Shown piece by piece: positions 29,177 to 38,603 of a stretch of 42,630 nucleotides of DNA. The notes under the pieces are model-generated. The model saw nothing but the letters and a program-made list of their open reading frames with translations. It did no database searches and was not told where the DNA came from. Source of the DNA: an uncultured Azospirillum sp. (GTDB lineage: Bacteria; Pseudomonadota; Alphaproteobacteria; RF32; CAG-239); the NCBI GenBank assembly GCA_946623145.1, contig CAMOQT010000003.1, positions 1 through 42,630 of the forward strand, read 5' to 3'. Positions within the stretch are counted from its first letter, which is position 1, and every line of letters starts with the position of its first letter. A program made the position numbers and the translations under genes.

Positions 29177-29548
29177 TTAAGAAGCTGAGCTTTTATTGTG
29201 TTGGCGGGCAACGATAGCATTAATATAATCAAATTCTTCAAAAGATTTGTAGGCATTATCATAACTTTTGCCATCACAATCATAAAAAACTTGATTCGCC
29301 AGGGATTTAATGGCGTTATCTATACGCTCAAAAGCGTGATTATAATCGGAATTAAAATTATTTTTAACTTTCTTTTGAACTAAATCATGATAGGCAGAAA
29401 TAACCTTAAGAGTCTCGTCTGCCGAATTGGCATAACCGCGCTGCTCAAAGTCTTTCATAATTTGAGCTGTGGTCTGGTAAAAGCATTTATTTGTTAAAAT
29501 TCCTCTTTGCTTTTTATTGTTGCCATCAATAATCATGATACACCCCAA
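29177..29548 (-). CDS. Hypothetical protein
   Basis: 123-aa ORF with plausible composition; no motif recognised. Confidence 0.5.
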   Translation of the reverse strand: MGCIMIIDGNNKKQRGILTNKCFYQTTAQIMKDFEQRGYANSADETLKVISAYHDLVQKKVKNNFNSDYNHAFERIDNAIKSLANQVFYDCDGKSYDNAYKSFEEFDYINAIVARQHNKSSAS

Positions 29549-29675
29549 TTAAAAACGTAATTTTATCTAACATAAAATCTTTTAAAATGCAAGTCCGCAT
29601 TCAAATTTATATGCTTTTAAAGTAACATACGGATATTAAAAAGATATTAAAGTAACTTTTTTTATCAAAAATTAT

Positions 29676-29707
29676 AAAAAAGAGAGGATTTCTCCTCTCT
29701 TTTTTTT
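29676..29707 (-). terminator. Terminator downstream of the PilV-like gene
   Basis: AGAGAGGA-tttc-TCCTCTCT stem flanked by A and T tracts. Confidence 0.8.
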
Positions 29708-29712
29708 CAGAC

Positions 29713-32700
29713 TTACCAAGCATTGAGTCGTCCACGATTATCATTCAATCGATTGATATAACTCGTTGTGTTAGCTTTGCTATCAGCTTTTACTGTCGGG
29801 TTACGGTAATTATCTATTTGATCATACTCACTATCAATCAAACTTGGATTGAAGCTTGCATTTTTACGGTTAAAGTAGCAATAAACCGTCGCATAGCCTT
29901 CCAAAGTTCCGGCATAAACCGGGAACATATTCCAGATAATTTTACTGCTATCATCAGCACCTGTATAATCAAAAGCATTACCCCCTGTTGTACCACCAGC
30001 ATGATCAATATAATCCTTATATAAATTATACGGATAGATAAAGCCCATGCCGACATCCCATCCTCTGAAATTAGTAGAGGTAGCACAATTACCATCACAA
30101 TATTTATCAGCGAAACTCTTCAGCCATGTATTTTTCTGATAATAAAGCGGAGTCGGAGCCGCATCTATTGCTGTTCCGTCTAAGTAATCGTACGGACTTT
30201 TAACAACATACGGAACGGATAAATCCGGGTGAGCTTTCCATGCAGTATAACTATCATCTCCTTTTGAATAAGGGATACCTGCCTGTGCCATAGAAATACT
30301 TGCCGGAACCATAGTTATAACTTTTGAGTATCCCGGAGGACAAGTCGGGCTCGGCACGAAACCACCCCATGGACTAACCTCTTGATAAATACTGTTACAA
30401 GTTCCAATACCACCTAAATCTTTATATCCTTTATTCGTTGTAAGACCTTTTGCTTCATATTCACTAAGCTTTAATCCTGTACCACCGCAAGAAGTTACTC
30501 CTTTTGCCGGATAGGTATTATCAACGACATAAATACCTTTATTAATAAAATCAGGTAAAATATCGCTCAGGCGTGCACCGCCGCGGGTAGTTAATTTAAT
30601 ATCATGCATCACAGAGGTATATCCTGGATTGATTTGATAATGTGTTTCTGTTTCTCCATTTATTAATGCATTATTTTCCAATTGCTTGGTTGAAACAAAA
30701 TATTCACCTTTTACATAGTTATTGTAATCTCTTGTTCCACCTTCATCTGCCGTCAAATCACCTGCCGTTAATTCTATTGCACCTTTACGAACATAGACAG
30801 GAACATTATCAGCATTTGCCGTTGTTGTTCTTGCTAAATCGAATTTAACAACATTTTCTGCTGCACTGCCATGTCCTTTCATATAAATTTCATCTGCGGA
30901 AACTTGGGCTGCCGGATTACTGCCAGAATCGAGACTATCTATCGCTTTCATTGTTAATCCGTCAGAATATGCCGTTGTGCCTTCACTTGCTGCTCCCTTT
31001 TGTAAATGCAACGTGCCGTTACGTATATACTGATTTCCATCAGTCATATATGTATCTAACGAATTTATATCGACAGCATTATTTGCTTCTCCTGTTTCTT
31101 TGGATCGTACTTCAAAATAGCCTTTTTCATCATTTAAAGAACTTTCAGGTCTGATTTTAAATGATTCAATTGAGGACAGAACTTTGTCTTTCTCGTCTGA
31201 TTTAAATACTCTGAAGGCTGTGTTGTTTAAGTTAATAGTTCCACTATTGATATCAATATAATATCCATATCCTTCTGTTGCCGCAGAAGTACTGTTGATA
31301 TCAATACTGGAAAGACCACCTTCTCCGGTTATTTTTGTTCCAGAATCTGTCATCTCGTATATACTTTTGTCTGTCTGCATTTTTACTGACGTTGCTTTGG
31401 CGCTATCAGTTCCGACGTCAAAAGTTCTACTTTCGCCATTTTTAGTCATATTAACAAAATCGCTAAACTCCAAATAACCGATATTTCCGGCTTCACCTCC
31501 GGAACCCATCAAATATACTTTGAAGAAATCTTTTCCAAAATTCAAACTTGCAGTATCTCCTGTTCCCTCAGCGCTACTGCTTATAACGGTCAATGCACGA
31601 CCTTTATCACCACCTGAGGCATTTTGGCCAACCGTCAATTTTTCCCGTGCATGTAAATCTTTTGCAGAAAAAGATTCTCCAACCGTGAAATCTCCGCTTA
31701 CGACAGAATTTCCTTTGACTTTTAATGCACAATTTCCTGTTATAGCCTGTGTGTCATCATTATAACTGCAGTCTCCCTCTGCCTCAACTTCAACCGGTTG
31801 TTTAAACGTTGATTGTTCACTTCCGGCGGCACCTGTATTGATTGAAACAATAGGGTCATCAGCTGTTCCAGCAACATAACTTAAGGCTGTGACGGCTGCA
31901 TTTGCTGCTACCTGGAAGGCATCTCCCGCTGCTGAAATTTCGTGACTGACAATTAAATTACCACCAGCACCTTCTTCTCCATCTGCCGCATGAGCTACAA
32001 GATCACCTCCTGTTACCTCAACACCACCATTAGCTAAGGTAATATTTCCCGTTCCATCAAGGAAGATATTTCCGCCACTTGCATCACCTTCTGCTCCGGC
32101 CATTCCTATACGGATATCACCGCTTTTAATATACAAAGCATCATTATCCTGCGACTTATTTTCAGCACCGACGGCTAAATGTCCGATATTTACAATGTCA
32201 TTACCCACCGTATCTGAACCTGCCGCCCCCATATATAATGTCGTCGCCATCGTGTTTAATAAACTGTTTTGTTCTGGTTTGGGGATACGATAAAGCACGC
32301 CGTCTATATCTATTTTTGCATTTTGAGAGGAAATACCTTGGATAGATGCTGCGACAACAGCACCTTTTTTAACGTTAATTCCTAATTCTGTTCTTGTATC
32401 AGAGACACCCCAAATTCCTAAGTTACCGGAAATTGTCCCTGTTGCACTATCACCATCTCCGCTTGTTTCACTAACGAAACCACCGTTACCACCAATCATA
32501 GAAGCTATACTGCTGGCTCGTATTGTCGGGAGTTCATCATTTTGCGGCTCTGTAATAACAAACCCCGTAATGACTCTATCTCCGGGATTTCCTTCAGCAG
32601 TTGTTGCACTTCCCTTTACTTTTAAAACAACCTTATAGTCACTAAACATTCGAGATTCTCTAACGGATCCATCATTATTTAATATACCATAAGGCAAAAA

Positions 32701-33018
32701 CTCACAAAAATGCCCTAAATCAACTTCTTCTGCAGCTTCTGTCGCATTCTCAAAACTTGAAAAATTATGAGAGCTCTCACTACAACTATTTGTTACTGTT
32801 TTTCCTTGACTGATGGCGTCATAATTTGCTGAAATATAATCATCAACAGCTTTGATAATAGCTCGCATTTCACCGGCCGCATTAATATCTTGTAATTCCG
32901 TTGTACGCTCCGCCGATTTTTTATACAGCATAGGCGTAACTAAAGCTATTAAAGCTAACATTGCTAAAGCTTCAATCATTACGCTACCTAATTCTGACTT
33001 ATTTAATTTCTTTTTCAT
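29713..33018 (-). CDS. Large type IVb-prepilin-like adhesin resembling PilV
   Basis: Prepilin-like N-terminus KKLNKSELG/SVMIEALAMLALIALVTPMLY (E at +5), conserved-like head GNLGIWGV...GAVVAASIQGISS...LYRIPKPEQNSLLNTMATTLYMGA, long repetitive middle, Cys-containing C-terminal domain. Confidence 0.65.
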   Translation of the reverse strand: MKKKLNKSELGSVMIEALAMLALIALVTPMLYKKSAERTTELQDINAAGEMRAIIKAVDDYISANYDAISQGKTVTNSCSESSHNFSSFENATEAAEEVDLGHFCEFLPYGILNNDGSVRESRMFSDYKVVLKVKGSATTAEGNPGDRVITGFVITEPQNDELPTIRASSIASMIGGNGGFVSETSGDGDSATGTISGNLGIWGVSDTRTELGINVKKGAVVAASIQGISSQNAKIDIDGVLYRIPKPEQNSLLNTMATTLYMGAAGSDTVGNDIVNIGHLAVGAENKSQDNDALYIKSGDIRIGMAGAEGDASGGNIFLDGTGNITLANGGVEVTGGDLVAHAADGEEGAGGNLIVSHEISAAGDAFQVAANAAVTALSYVAGTADDPIVSINTGAAGSEQSTFKQPVEVEAEGDCSYNDDTQAITGNCALKVKGNSVVSGDFTVGESFSAKDLHAREKLTVGQNASGGDKGRALTVISSSAEGTGDTASLNFGKDFFKVYLMGSGGEAGNIGYLEFSDFVNMTKNGESRTFDVGTDSAKATSVKMQTDKSIYEMTDSGTKITGEGGLSSIDINSTSAATEGYGYYIDINSGTINLNNTAFRVFKSDEKDKVLSSIESFKIRPESSLNDEKGYFEVRSKETGEANNAVDINSLDTYMTDGNQYIRNGTLHLQKGAASEGTTAYSDGLTMKAIDSLDSGSNPAAQVSADEIYMKGHGSAAENVVKFDLARTTTANADNVPVYVRKGAIELTAGDLTADEGGTRDYNNYVKGEYFVSTKQLENNALINGETETHYQINPGYTSVMHDIKLTTRGGARLSDILPDFINKGIYVVDNTYPAKGVTSCGGTGLKLSEYEAKGLTTNKGYKDLGGIGTCNSIYQEVSPWGGFVPSPTCPPGYSKVITMVPASISMAQAGIPYSKGDDSYTAWKAHPDLSVPYVVKSPYDYLDGTAIDAAPTPLYYQKNTWLKSFADKYCDGNCATSTNFRGWDVGMGFIYPYNLYKDYIDHAGGTTGGNAFDYTGADDSSKIIWNMFPVYAGTLEGYATVYCYFNRKNASFNPSLIDSEYDQIDNYRNPTVKADSKANTTSYINRLNDNRGRLNAW

Positions 33019-33028
33019 TGTCAGTCTC

Positions 33029-33856
33029 CTATAAAGCTGTCACATAAATAATACACGGAAATTGAGAATTTAGTTCATTTCCTTGCATACATTGTTGTTG
33101 AAATGTTGTATCATGTTTGTATATGTATGATGGAATAGATTGATTGCGCACATCAATCCCCTGTATGACAAAATCACTGTCCAAATTATTTCTTTCTAAG
33201 TCCGTATGCGTTTTGGGCACTATCAAACCACATGATGAGCCGACTGCCACCTTGCTGTGCATTGCATTATAAAATTCAGCCAAAACTTTACGCGTGGAAA
33301 CATTCTTCCATCTTTCGGGAATACGTCCATAAGTCACTAAATAAACTGCATTATGATCAGGATCATTGCAAAATTCAGGATCTGATGTTTGACCGGCAAC
33401 GACTGTTTGATTTAATGTCACTTCTCCAGTTTCTTCATCTGTCACAGGTTCGTATTCAGAAGCATTCAGGCAGTAAATAGTGGAATAATATGTTTTTTCT
33501 TCGTATTTATAACCGATAGGTAAGAATTTACATAAATCACCTGTTGTGGTCTCTTTTTCCACTTCATTACCATCTTCGTCAACATCTACCGTTTTTTCTC
33601 TTTTACATCCATCAATAGGGCCTGGGGCAATTCCTCCAGTTTCAGGATTCTTATAAAATTCTTCATATTTAGCCTTGGCATATTTTACAGCAGCATCATG
33701 TTGAACCAAAAATTTGGTAATAGCGGCTTCAGCCATTGGGGTTTGTTGCTGACTCATCAAGTCAGCACGGGGGGATAAATTATATGCAGCCAACATTACA
33801 ATAAACGTTGCTAAAACCATCCAAATATACATCGGCATCCTCGTGAAATGGTTCAC
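33029..33856 (-). CDS. PilM-like / pilus-associated protein
   Basis: N-terminal TM (MYIWMVLATFIVMLAAYNL) then AITKFLVQHDAAVKYAKAKYEEFYKNPETGGI; 11 bp upstream of the PilV-like gene on the same strand. Confidence 0.45.
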   Translation of the reverse strand: MNHFTRMPMYIWMVLATFIVMLAAYNLSPRADLMSQQQTPMAEAAITKFLVQHDAAVKYAKAKYEEFYKNPETGGIAPGPIDGCKREKTVDVDEDGNEVEKETTTGDLCKFLPIGYKYEEKTYYSTIYCLNASEYEPVTDEETGEVTLNQTVVAGQTSDPEFCNDPDHNAVYLVTYGRIPERWKNVSTRKVLAEFYNAMHSKVAVGSSCGLIVPKTHTDLERNNLDSDFVIQGIDVRNQSIPSYIYKHDTTFQQQCMQGNELNSQFPCIIYVTAL

Positions 33857-34009
33857 TTACAGTAAAGTATACCATAAAATCATCTTAAATTAAACATATT
33901 TTCTGTATTTTAGCGGCATAATCAATAATTATTCGTTAATTTATCTAATGAAGAAAAAAATACTTGACCTTTTAATATAAATTCGGTAAAAGTCTTGCGT
34001 AATCGTGAT

Positions 34010-34099
34010 GGAAAGGTGGCAGAGCGGTTTAATGCAGCGGTCTTGAAAACCGTCGAGGGGGCGACCCCTCCCAGAGTTCGAATCTCTGCCTTTCCGCCA
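34010..34099 (+). tRNA. tRNA-Ser (anticodon UGA)
   Basis: GGAAAGGTGGCAGAGCGGTTTAATGCAGCGGTCTTGAAAACCGTCGAGGGGGCGACCCCTCCCAGAGTTCGAATCTCTGCCTTTCCGCCA: acceptor stem, anticodon loop cttgaaa, long variable arm, T-loop, encoded CCA. Confidence 0.96.
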
Positions 34100-34104
34100 A
34101 TTCT

Positions 34105-34135
34105 AAAAAAACACTCATAAAGAGTGTTTTTTATT
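34105..34135 (+). terminator. Terminator downstream of tRNA-Ser
   Basis: AAAAAACACTC-ataaa-GAGTGTTTTTT hairpin followed by a T-rich run. Confidence 0.8.
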
Positions 34136-34141
34136 TTTTCA

Positions 34142-34287
34142 CTCTGTTCCATAAAACATATTAAAAACACATCAAACAAAGCATTGCTACGCAATCTGTT
34201 CTGTGGATACCGGGTATGCAAAGTCCCGTAGGGCTTGGCTTCCGGCATGACAAAGAAAGAAAAAATACTATTTTTTATGGAACAGAG
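34142..34287. mobile_element. MITE-like non-coding element with terminal inverted repeats and flanking direct repeats
   Basis: Perfect 15-bp TIRs CTCTGTTCCATAAAA (34142-34156) / TTTTATGGAACAGAG (34273-34287); 11-bp direct repeats TTATTTTTTCA at 34131-34141 and 34290-34300; GC-richer core with small palindromes (ATACCGGGTAT, TTGCtacGCAA). Confidence 0.7.
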
Positions 34288-34289
34288 CG

Positions 34290-34991
34290 TTATTTTTTCA
34301 ATGTCAGGATAAATATACTTCCTTGATGCCATTTTGATTTTATATCAATTTTTATTTTCAAAATATCTGCTAACTCTTTTACGATTGCCAGCCCCAATCC
34401 CATTCCTTGCTCCTGATTTCGCGGACAACGATAAAAAGCCTTAAATAATTTACGACATTCCTCTTTTTTTAGGCCCCGCCCATCATCTTTTATAATTATT
34501 TTTATTTTATCAGGCAGTTCATACCATTTTAAGTTTATTTTTCTATGTGCATATTTTATCGCATTATGCAAAAGGTTACGAACGATTCTTTCCAGCAGAA
34601 CAACATCCGTTTTATAGGTTATCGCCTTTCCCGAATATGTAAATTTTATATTTTTATATACTGTTATTTCTTGGTATTCTTGAGCGATTCTTTTTAATAA
34701 CTTATCTAAAGAAAAAACTTTAGGCTTTTTTTTCAAGCCTCCGCTTTCCAATTGTGTTAATGACATTAAATTATCTAACCAAGCTTCTAATCCGGCAGCT
34801 GAGTTTTTAATTTTAGAAACCAAATCCGCTTGCTGACTATTCAAATTTTCTTCTTGCAATAAGGCAATCAGAATTTTCAGCGCTTGCAATGGTTGTTTTA
34901 TATCATGGGTTAACTCTGCGTAAAAATAGGCTCTTTTACATTCTATCTCCTCAAATAGCTGCATTTGGCGACGCAGTTGATGTATTTCCAT
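34290..34991 (-). CDS. Soluble orphan sensor histidine kinase (HisKA + HATPase)
   Basis: H-box THDIKQPLQALK, N-box NLLHNAIKYA, G1 KDDGRGL, G2 GMGLGLAIVKE; no TM segment. Confidence 0.9.
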   Translation of the reverse strand: MEIHQLRRQMQLFEEIECKRAYFYAELTHDIKQPLQALKILIALLQEENLNSQQADLVSKIKNSAAGLEAWLDNLMSLTQLESGGLKKKPKVFSLDKLLKRIAQEYQEITVYKNIKFTYSGKAITYKTDVVLLERIVRNLLHNAIKYAHRKINLKWYELPDKIKIIIKDDGRGLKKEECRKLFKAFYRCPRNQEQGMGLGLAIVKELADILKIKIDIKSKWHQGSIFILTLKK

Positions 34992-35042
34992 TGCTTTTGT
35001 TATTTTTTTCTCCTATTCTTCTTATATAATTCCTTTATACAC

Positions 35043-35074
35043 AAAAAAAACCTTGCTTATCGCAAGGTTTTTTT
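35043..35074. terminator. Terminator (bidirectional-looking)
   Basis: AAAAAAAACCTTGC-ttatc-GCAAGGTTTTTTT hairpin. Confidence 0.8.
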
Positions 35075-35098
35075 GGGAATTTTTAATCCTGTTAATCG

Positions 35099-36034
35099 TT
35101 ATAATTTCATCATAAATAATATTTTACCCTCATCTTGAGGTAACTTAAACCACCAATTTTTAAATAAGAAAGAATTTGTCTCAACATAATCTTTAATTTT
35201 ATAGCTCGGTAATCTGGTCGTTGAAATATCTATTTTCAGCCAATATTCTTCATAATTACTGTATACACTTAAATCAACAACCAATCCCTCAAAGGTACTG
35301 ATATGGATTTTTTCGACGTACGGATATTTGCTTTCATCAAATTCTTGCGCCGATAAAACCTTTTCATACTGAAGATTCGTTAAAATATCGAAAATTTTAA
35401 CATATTCAAAACGATGATATGTACTTTTATTTTGGGCATAGAGGAAACTGTGTCCTCTTGTTTCCCTACTGATTGTAACATCTTGTTTACTAATAGAATT
35501 AACATCCACACCATCTACAAGATTATTATGTTGCGGTACCCATGAGATTACATTTTCCGGCAATTGTAATTTCCAAGTGGATATATAAATTTTATCATCT
35601 TTGGGATATTTTATGTAATGTTCATCTAGTTCTGAAGCGTTACTTACCATCGCTTCTCCCAATTTTTTATTACTTGCATCAAAAATTTTTATTGTTGTCC
35701 AAGTAAGATCGTTTTTCAGCTCCGGAGCTAAAAAATTCCCGATTTTAGCATTAGCTATTGCATTCATTAAACTCTGAATTTTGTGGAAATTAACATAATA
35801 GTTATCTGCTTCTTCAATACGCCAAACACTCTCATCCTCATATAATGTCAGTTTTTCTGAGGAATTCTCAATAATGATCTTTTTAATATTTTTGATATTA
35901 TCCGATGTCGTGAATATTAAATTACCGCGAAGATTTTCCATCAGTCGGGTATTGGCCGTATATAAACTGACAATCATACACAAAAATAATATAAGCGCTG
36001 CTATCCAAATTTTTTTCAGACTATTTATTATCAT
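35099..36034 (-). CDS. DUF4340-like periplasmic protein associated with a Gld-type ABC transporter
   Basis: N-terminal TM then IKKIIIENSSEKLTLYEDESVWRIEEADNYYVNFHKIQSLMNAIANAKI; overlaps the GldG-like gene. Confidence 0.75.
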   Translation of the reverse strand: MIINSLKKIWIAALILFLCMIVSLYTANTRLMENLRGNLIFTTSDNIKNIKKIIIENSSEKLTLYEDESVWRIEEADNYYVNFHKIQSLMNAIANAKIGNFLAPELKNDLTWTTIKIFDASNKKLGEAMVSNASELDEHYIKYPKDDKIYISTWKLQLPENVISWVPQHNNLVDGVDVNSISKQDVTISRETRGHSFLYAQNKSTYHRFEYVKIFDILTNLQYEKVLSAQEFDESKYPYVEKIHISTFEGLVVDLSVYSNYEEYWLKIDISTTRLPSYKIKDYVETNSFLFKNWWFKLPQDEGKILFMMKL

Positions 36035-37862
36035 TAAATTTCTCCTGTATTTTATTCAGACTGCGCCGTGATATCCAACCATATACCCCAATCCAGGCTA
36101 ATAAAATTAGGAATGGAAAAGCGACAAGATTTATAAAAATGATGTTTTGCTTTTTGGAAGAAAAAGTATCTTTGATTTTATAGCTGTAATATTGAAGTTT
36201 TTTTTGTAATTCTTCTATCTTCTCTCTGATTTCACTGTCTCTAAGAGCTGTCATTGCGTTAAATGTTTCAAGTTTTTCTTCTATCAACACTCTTAAGTTA
36301 TTATGTTCTTCGATTAGTTGCTGTAATTCATTTTGCAACCGACTGATTTCAGATAAGTACTGCTCTGCTATTTTAGAATATATTGTACTCCCTAAACTTT
36401 CTTGTGTCATTTTAGTTTGAGATTTGTAAAGTGCGGCCATTTCAGCTTCATTATTGAACATTTCTACTGTTTTAAGAATCAACTGCCCATTGTCATTCAA
36501 ATTTGTCCCGTTCAACCACACATTATCTCTTATAAAATCACTATCTCCAATCACTAATATTTGTGCCGGTTGATTTGAATAAAACAAATAATTGTGTTCT
36601 TTAAAAGTAACAGCTTGTGGAATATTCGTGAAAGCGGAATGAAATTTTCCTTTTATCAAAGATCCTAAAATAAACTCTCTTTGTTCTTCTTTATAACTTT
36701 TTACAATATTTTGTTTATCTTTTAAATTATCGGAAAGATCATAAACGCCACCTTTTTCCAATTTAAGAATCGGAGTCACAATAAAATCATTATCATGATC
36801 CAATTCTTTTATTTCCGAGGCACTTCGCAATTGTATGTTTTTTATTTCCGAAGAGATTCCCTCAATTGGCATTATCGCTGATTTTGGTAGATTTATCCAT
36901 AATGGATATGGTGTTTGATACCATCCATTTTGACTGTCGCCCACAAATTCTTTCTGCCCATATTGTTGTGTGCCGACTACTGTATCTGCCAACTCTATAC
37001 CCCAGTTTTTCAGTAAACCGTTTATCTCATTGAGGTTATCATAGGTTAATTTATATTCCGGTTCCTCAATGTATGTATCTAACAACATAATCAGTTTGCC
37101 TCCGCGCAAAACATACTGATCTAAGGCAAACATCAAAGATATTGGCATTTTAGGTGGAGCAACAACAATTAATGTATCAATACTTTCTGAGATATCACTA
37201 ATATTCATTGGCAATTCGACAAGGTTATATCTGGCTGCAAGTTCATCTAAAAAGGCATATCGTTCAATTTCTTGTCCATATGTTCTTTTGATTATTCTGT
37301 GAATCGGACTAATTAATCCTACTGTTTTGTGTCGTGTTTCATTAAATTTTGTGAGAACGGATGTAATATCTTTTTCTAACCAGAAATCTCTATCCATACT
37401 AAAATCAGAAATAACTTCTTTTTTGCCGTCCGCATCACTAAATAATACGCCAAAATATGAATTTGTCTGTCCCGTCAAAGATGGAATAGGCGCTATTCCT
37501 TCTTTTTGAGCTTCGCTTTCAATATCTGAATATGGTTTTGGATTTTTTAATGCAATAAACATCTTATCCTGGTTGCATTGCTGATATTGCTGTAAAAAGC
37601 GAATAACATATTCCGCATATTTTGCATAAACAGGATTTTCTTGGGCCATATCAGCTGAATAATAAATTGTTATATAGAGTGGTTGAATTAATTTTTGTGT
37701 CTGTTCGCAACTGAATTTTGATAACGAATATTTTTTATTTTCCGTTAAATCCCAAACCATTCGACCGCCTTGCATGCGTGAAAGAGTATTCATTGCTATT
37801 ATGCATACGGCTATCCCTATTAATAAAAACGCAAGATAATATTTTTTGATGCTTTTATTCAT
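36021..37862 (-). CDS. GldG-like ABC-associated periplasmic/membrane protein
   Basis: N-terminal TM, DLTENKKYSLSKFSCEQTQKLIQPLYITIYYS, LDQYVLRGGKLIMLLDTY, QILVIGDSDFIRDN, coiled coil and C-terminal TM. Confidence 0.85.
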   Translation of the reverse strand: MNKSIKKYYLAFLLIGIAVCIIAMNTLSRMQGGRMVWDLTENKKYSLSKFSCEQTQKLIQPLYITIYYSADMAQENPVYAKYAEYVIRFLQQYQQCNQDKMFIALKNPKPYSDIESEAQKEGIAPIPSLTGQTNSYFGVLFSDADGKKEVISDFSMDRDFWLEKDITSVLTKFNETRHKTVGLISPIHRIIKRTYGQEIERYAFLDELAARYNLVELPMNISDISESIDTLIVVAPPKMPISLMFALDQYVLRGGKLIMLLDTYIEEPEYKLTYDNLNEINGLLKNWGIELADTVVGTQQYGQKEFVGDSQNGWYQTPYPLWINLPKSAIMPIEGISSEIKNIQLRSASEIKELDHDNDFIVTPILKLEKGGVYDLSDNLKDKQNIVKSYKEEQREFILGSLIKGKFHSAFTNIPQAVTFKEHNYLFYSNQPAQILVIGDSDFIRDNVWLNGTNLNDNGQLILKTVEMFNNEAEMAALYKSQTKMTQESLGSTIYSKIAEQYLSEISRLQNELQQLIEEHNNLRVLIEEKLETFNAMTALRDSEIREKIEELQKKLQYYSYKIKDTFSSKKQNIIFINLVAFPFLILLAWIGVYGWISRRSLNKIQEKFNDNK

Positions 37863-37871
37863 TTTTTTCTC

Positions 37872-38603
37872 CTATCCTTTACGCCAACCGATGATTATTA
37901 TGTTTAACCAAAGAGAGAAAAAGATGATTCCTCCAAAATAAACAATTGTTTCTATTCCCATTTGCCCTTGTATCATCTGCTGATAGTATTCGCTAAAATT
38001 CAGGACACCATCCAATCTCGATTTCAGCATCGGAAATAGATTTTTGAAATAATAAAGAATCGCGTTAAAATTGACATTTTGCCAAACCCATCCGCCCAGA
38101 ACCGTCGTTAAATATGCAATAATAACATTGCTATTGCACGCAGAAATCAAGCACCCTAATGCGCAAAATGCCCCCATAACTATAATTTCAGCGATATATG
38201 CCGCACAAACATTTTCGAGATCTAACGGAATTAAAAAATTGCTATATACAGCAAAAGGTATCGTCATCAATAACATTAAAACAGAAAAAGACCATGCCGC
38301 CAAAAATTTACCAAGCACTAATTTTTTATAACTAACAGGTTGGGTAAGTAAAAACTCAAGCGTTCCATATCTTTTTTCTTCTGCCCAAACTTTCATTGTA
38401 ACTGCTGGTAATAAAATATTTAAGATATTCGGCTGATAAATAAAAAATGAAATAAGATTTCTATTATTATACTCAAAAAAATAAGCGGAATAAAAAACAG
38501 CCCCCATTGATATAAGCAGATATACACCCAATAAAATATAGGCCATATAACTTTTGAAATATCCGTGTATTTCTTTTGATGCAATTGTTAAAACAACACT
38601 CAT
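37872..38603 (-). CDS. GldF-like ABC transporter permease
   Basis: KEIHGYFKSYMAYILLGVYLL, LLPAVTMKVWAEEKRYGTLEFLLTQPVSYKKLVLGKFLA, six-TM pattern. Confidence 0.88.
   Translation of the reverse strand: MSVVLTIASKEIHGYFKSYMAYILLGVYLLISMGAVFYSAYFFEYNNRNLISFFIYQPNILNILLPAVTMKVWAEEKRYGTLEFLLTQPVSYKKLVLGKFLAAWSFSVLMLLMTIPFAVYSNFLIPLDLENVCAAYIAEIIVMGAFCALGCLISACNSNVIIAYLTTVLGGWVWQNVNFNAILYYFKNLFPMLKSRLDGVLNFSEYYQQMIQGQMGIETIVYFGGIIFFSLWLNIIIIGWRKG

Noticed and set aside
29177-33018. Possible shufflon downstream of the PilV-like gene
   Set aside because: No repeated inverted crossover sites, alternative C-terminal cassettes or site-specific recombinase gene were found in the adjacent sequence.
29818-33034. 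Several ORFs antisense to, or in alternate frames of, the PilV-like gene
   Set aside because: Composition reflects the opposite strand of a long coding region; no start signals or motifs.
33922-34332. 136-aa minus-strand ORF listed in the track
   Set aside because: It runs antisense through tRNA-Ser and through the MITE-like element and overlaps the kinase 3' end; no RBS or family support.
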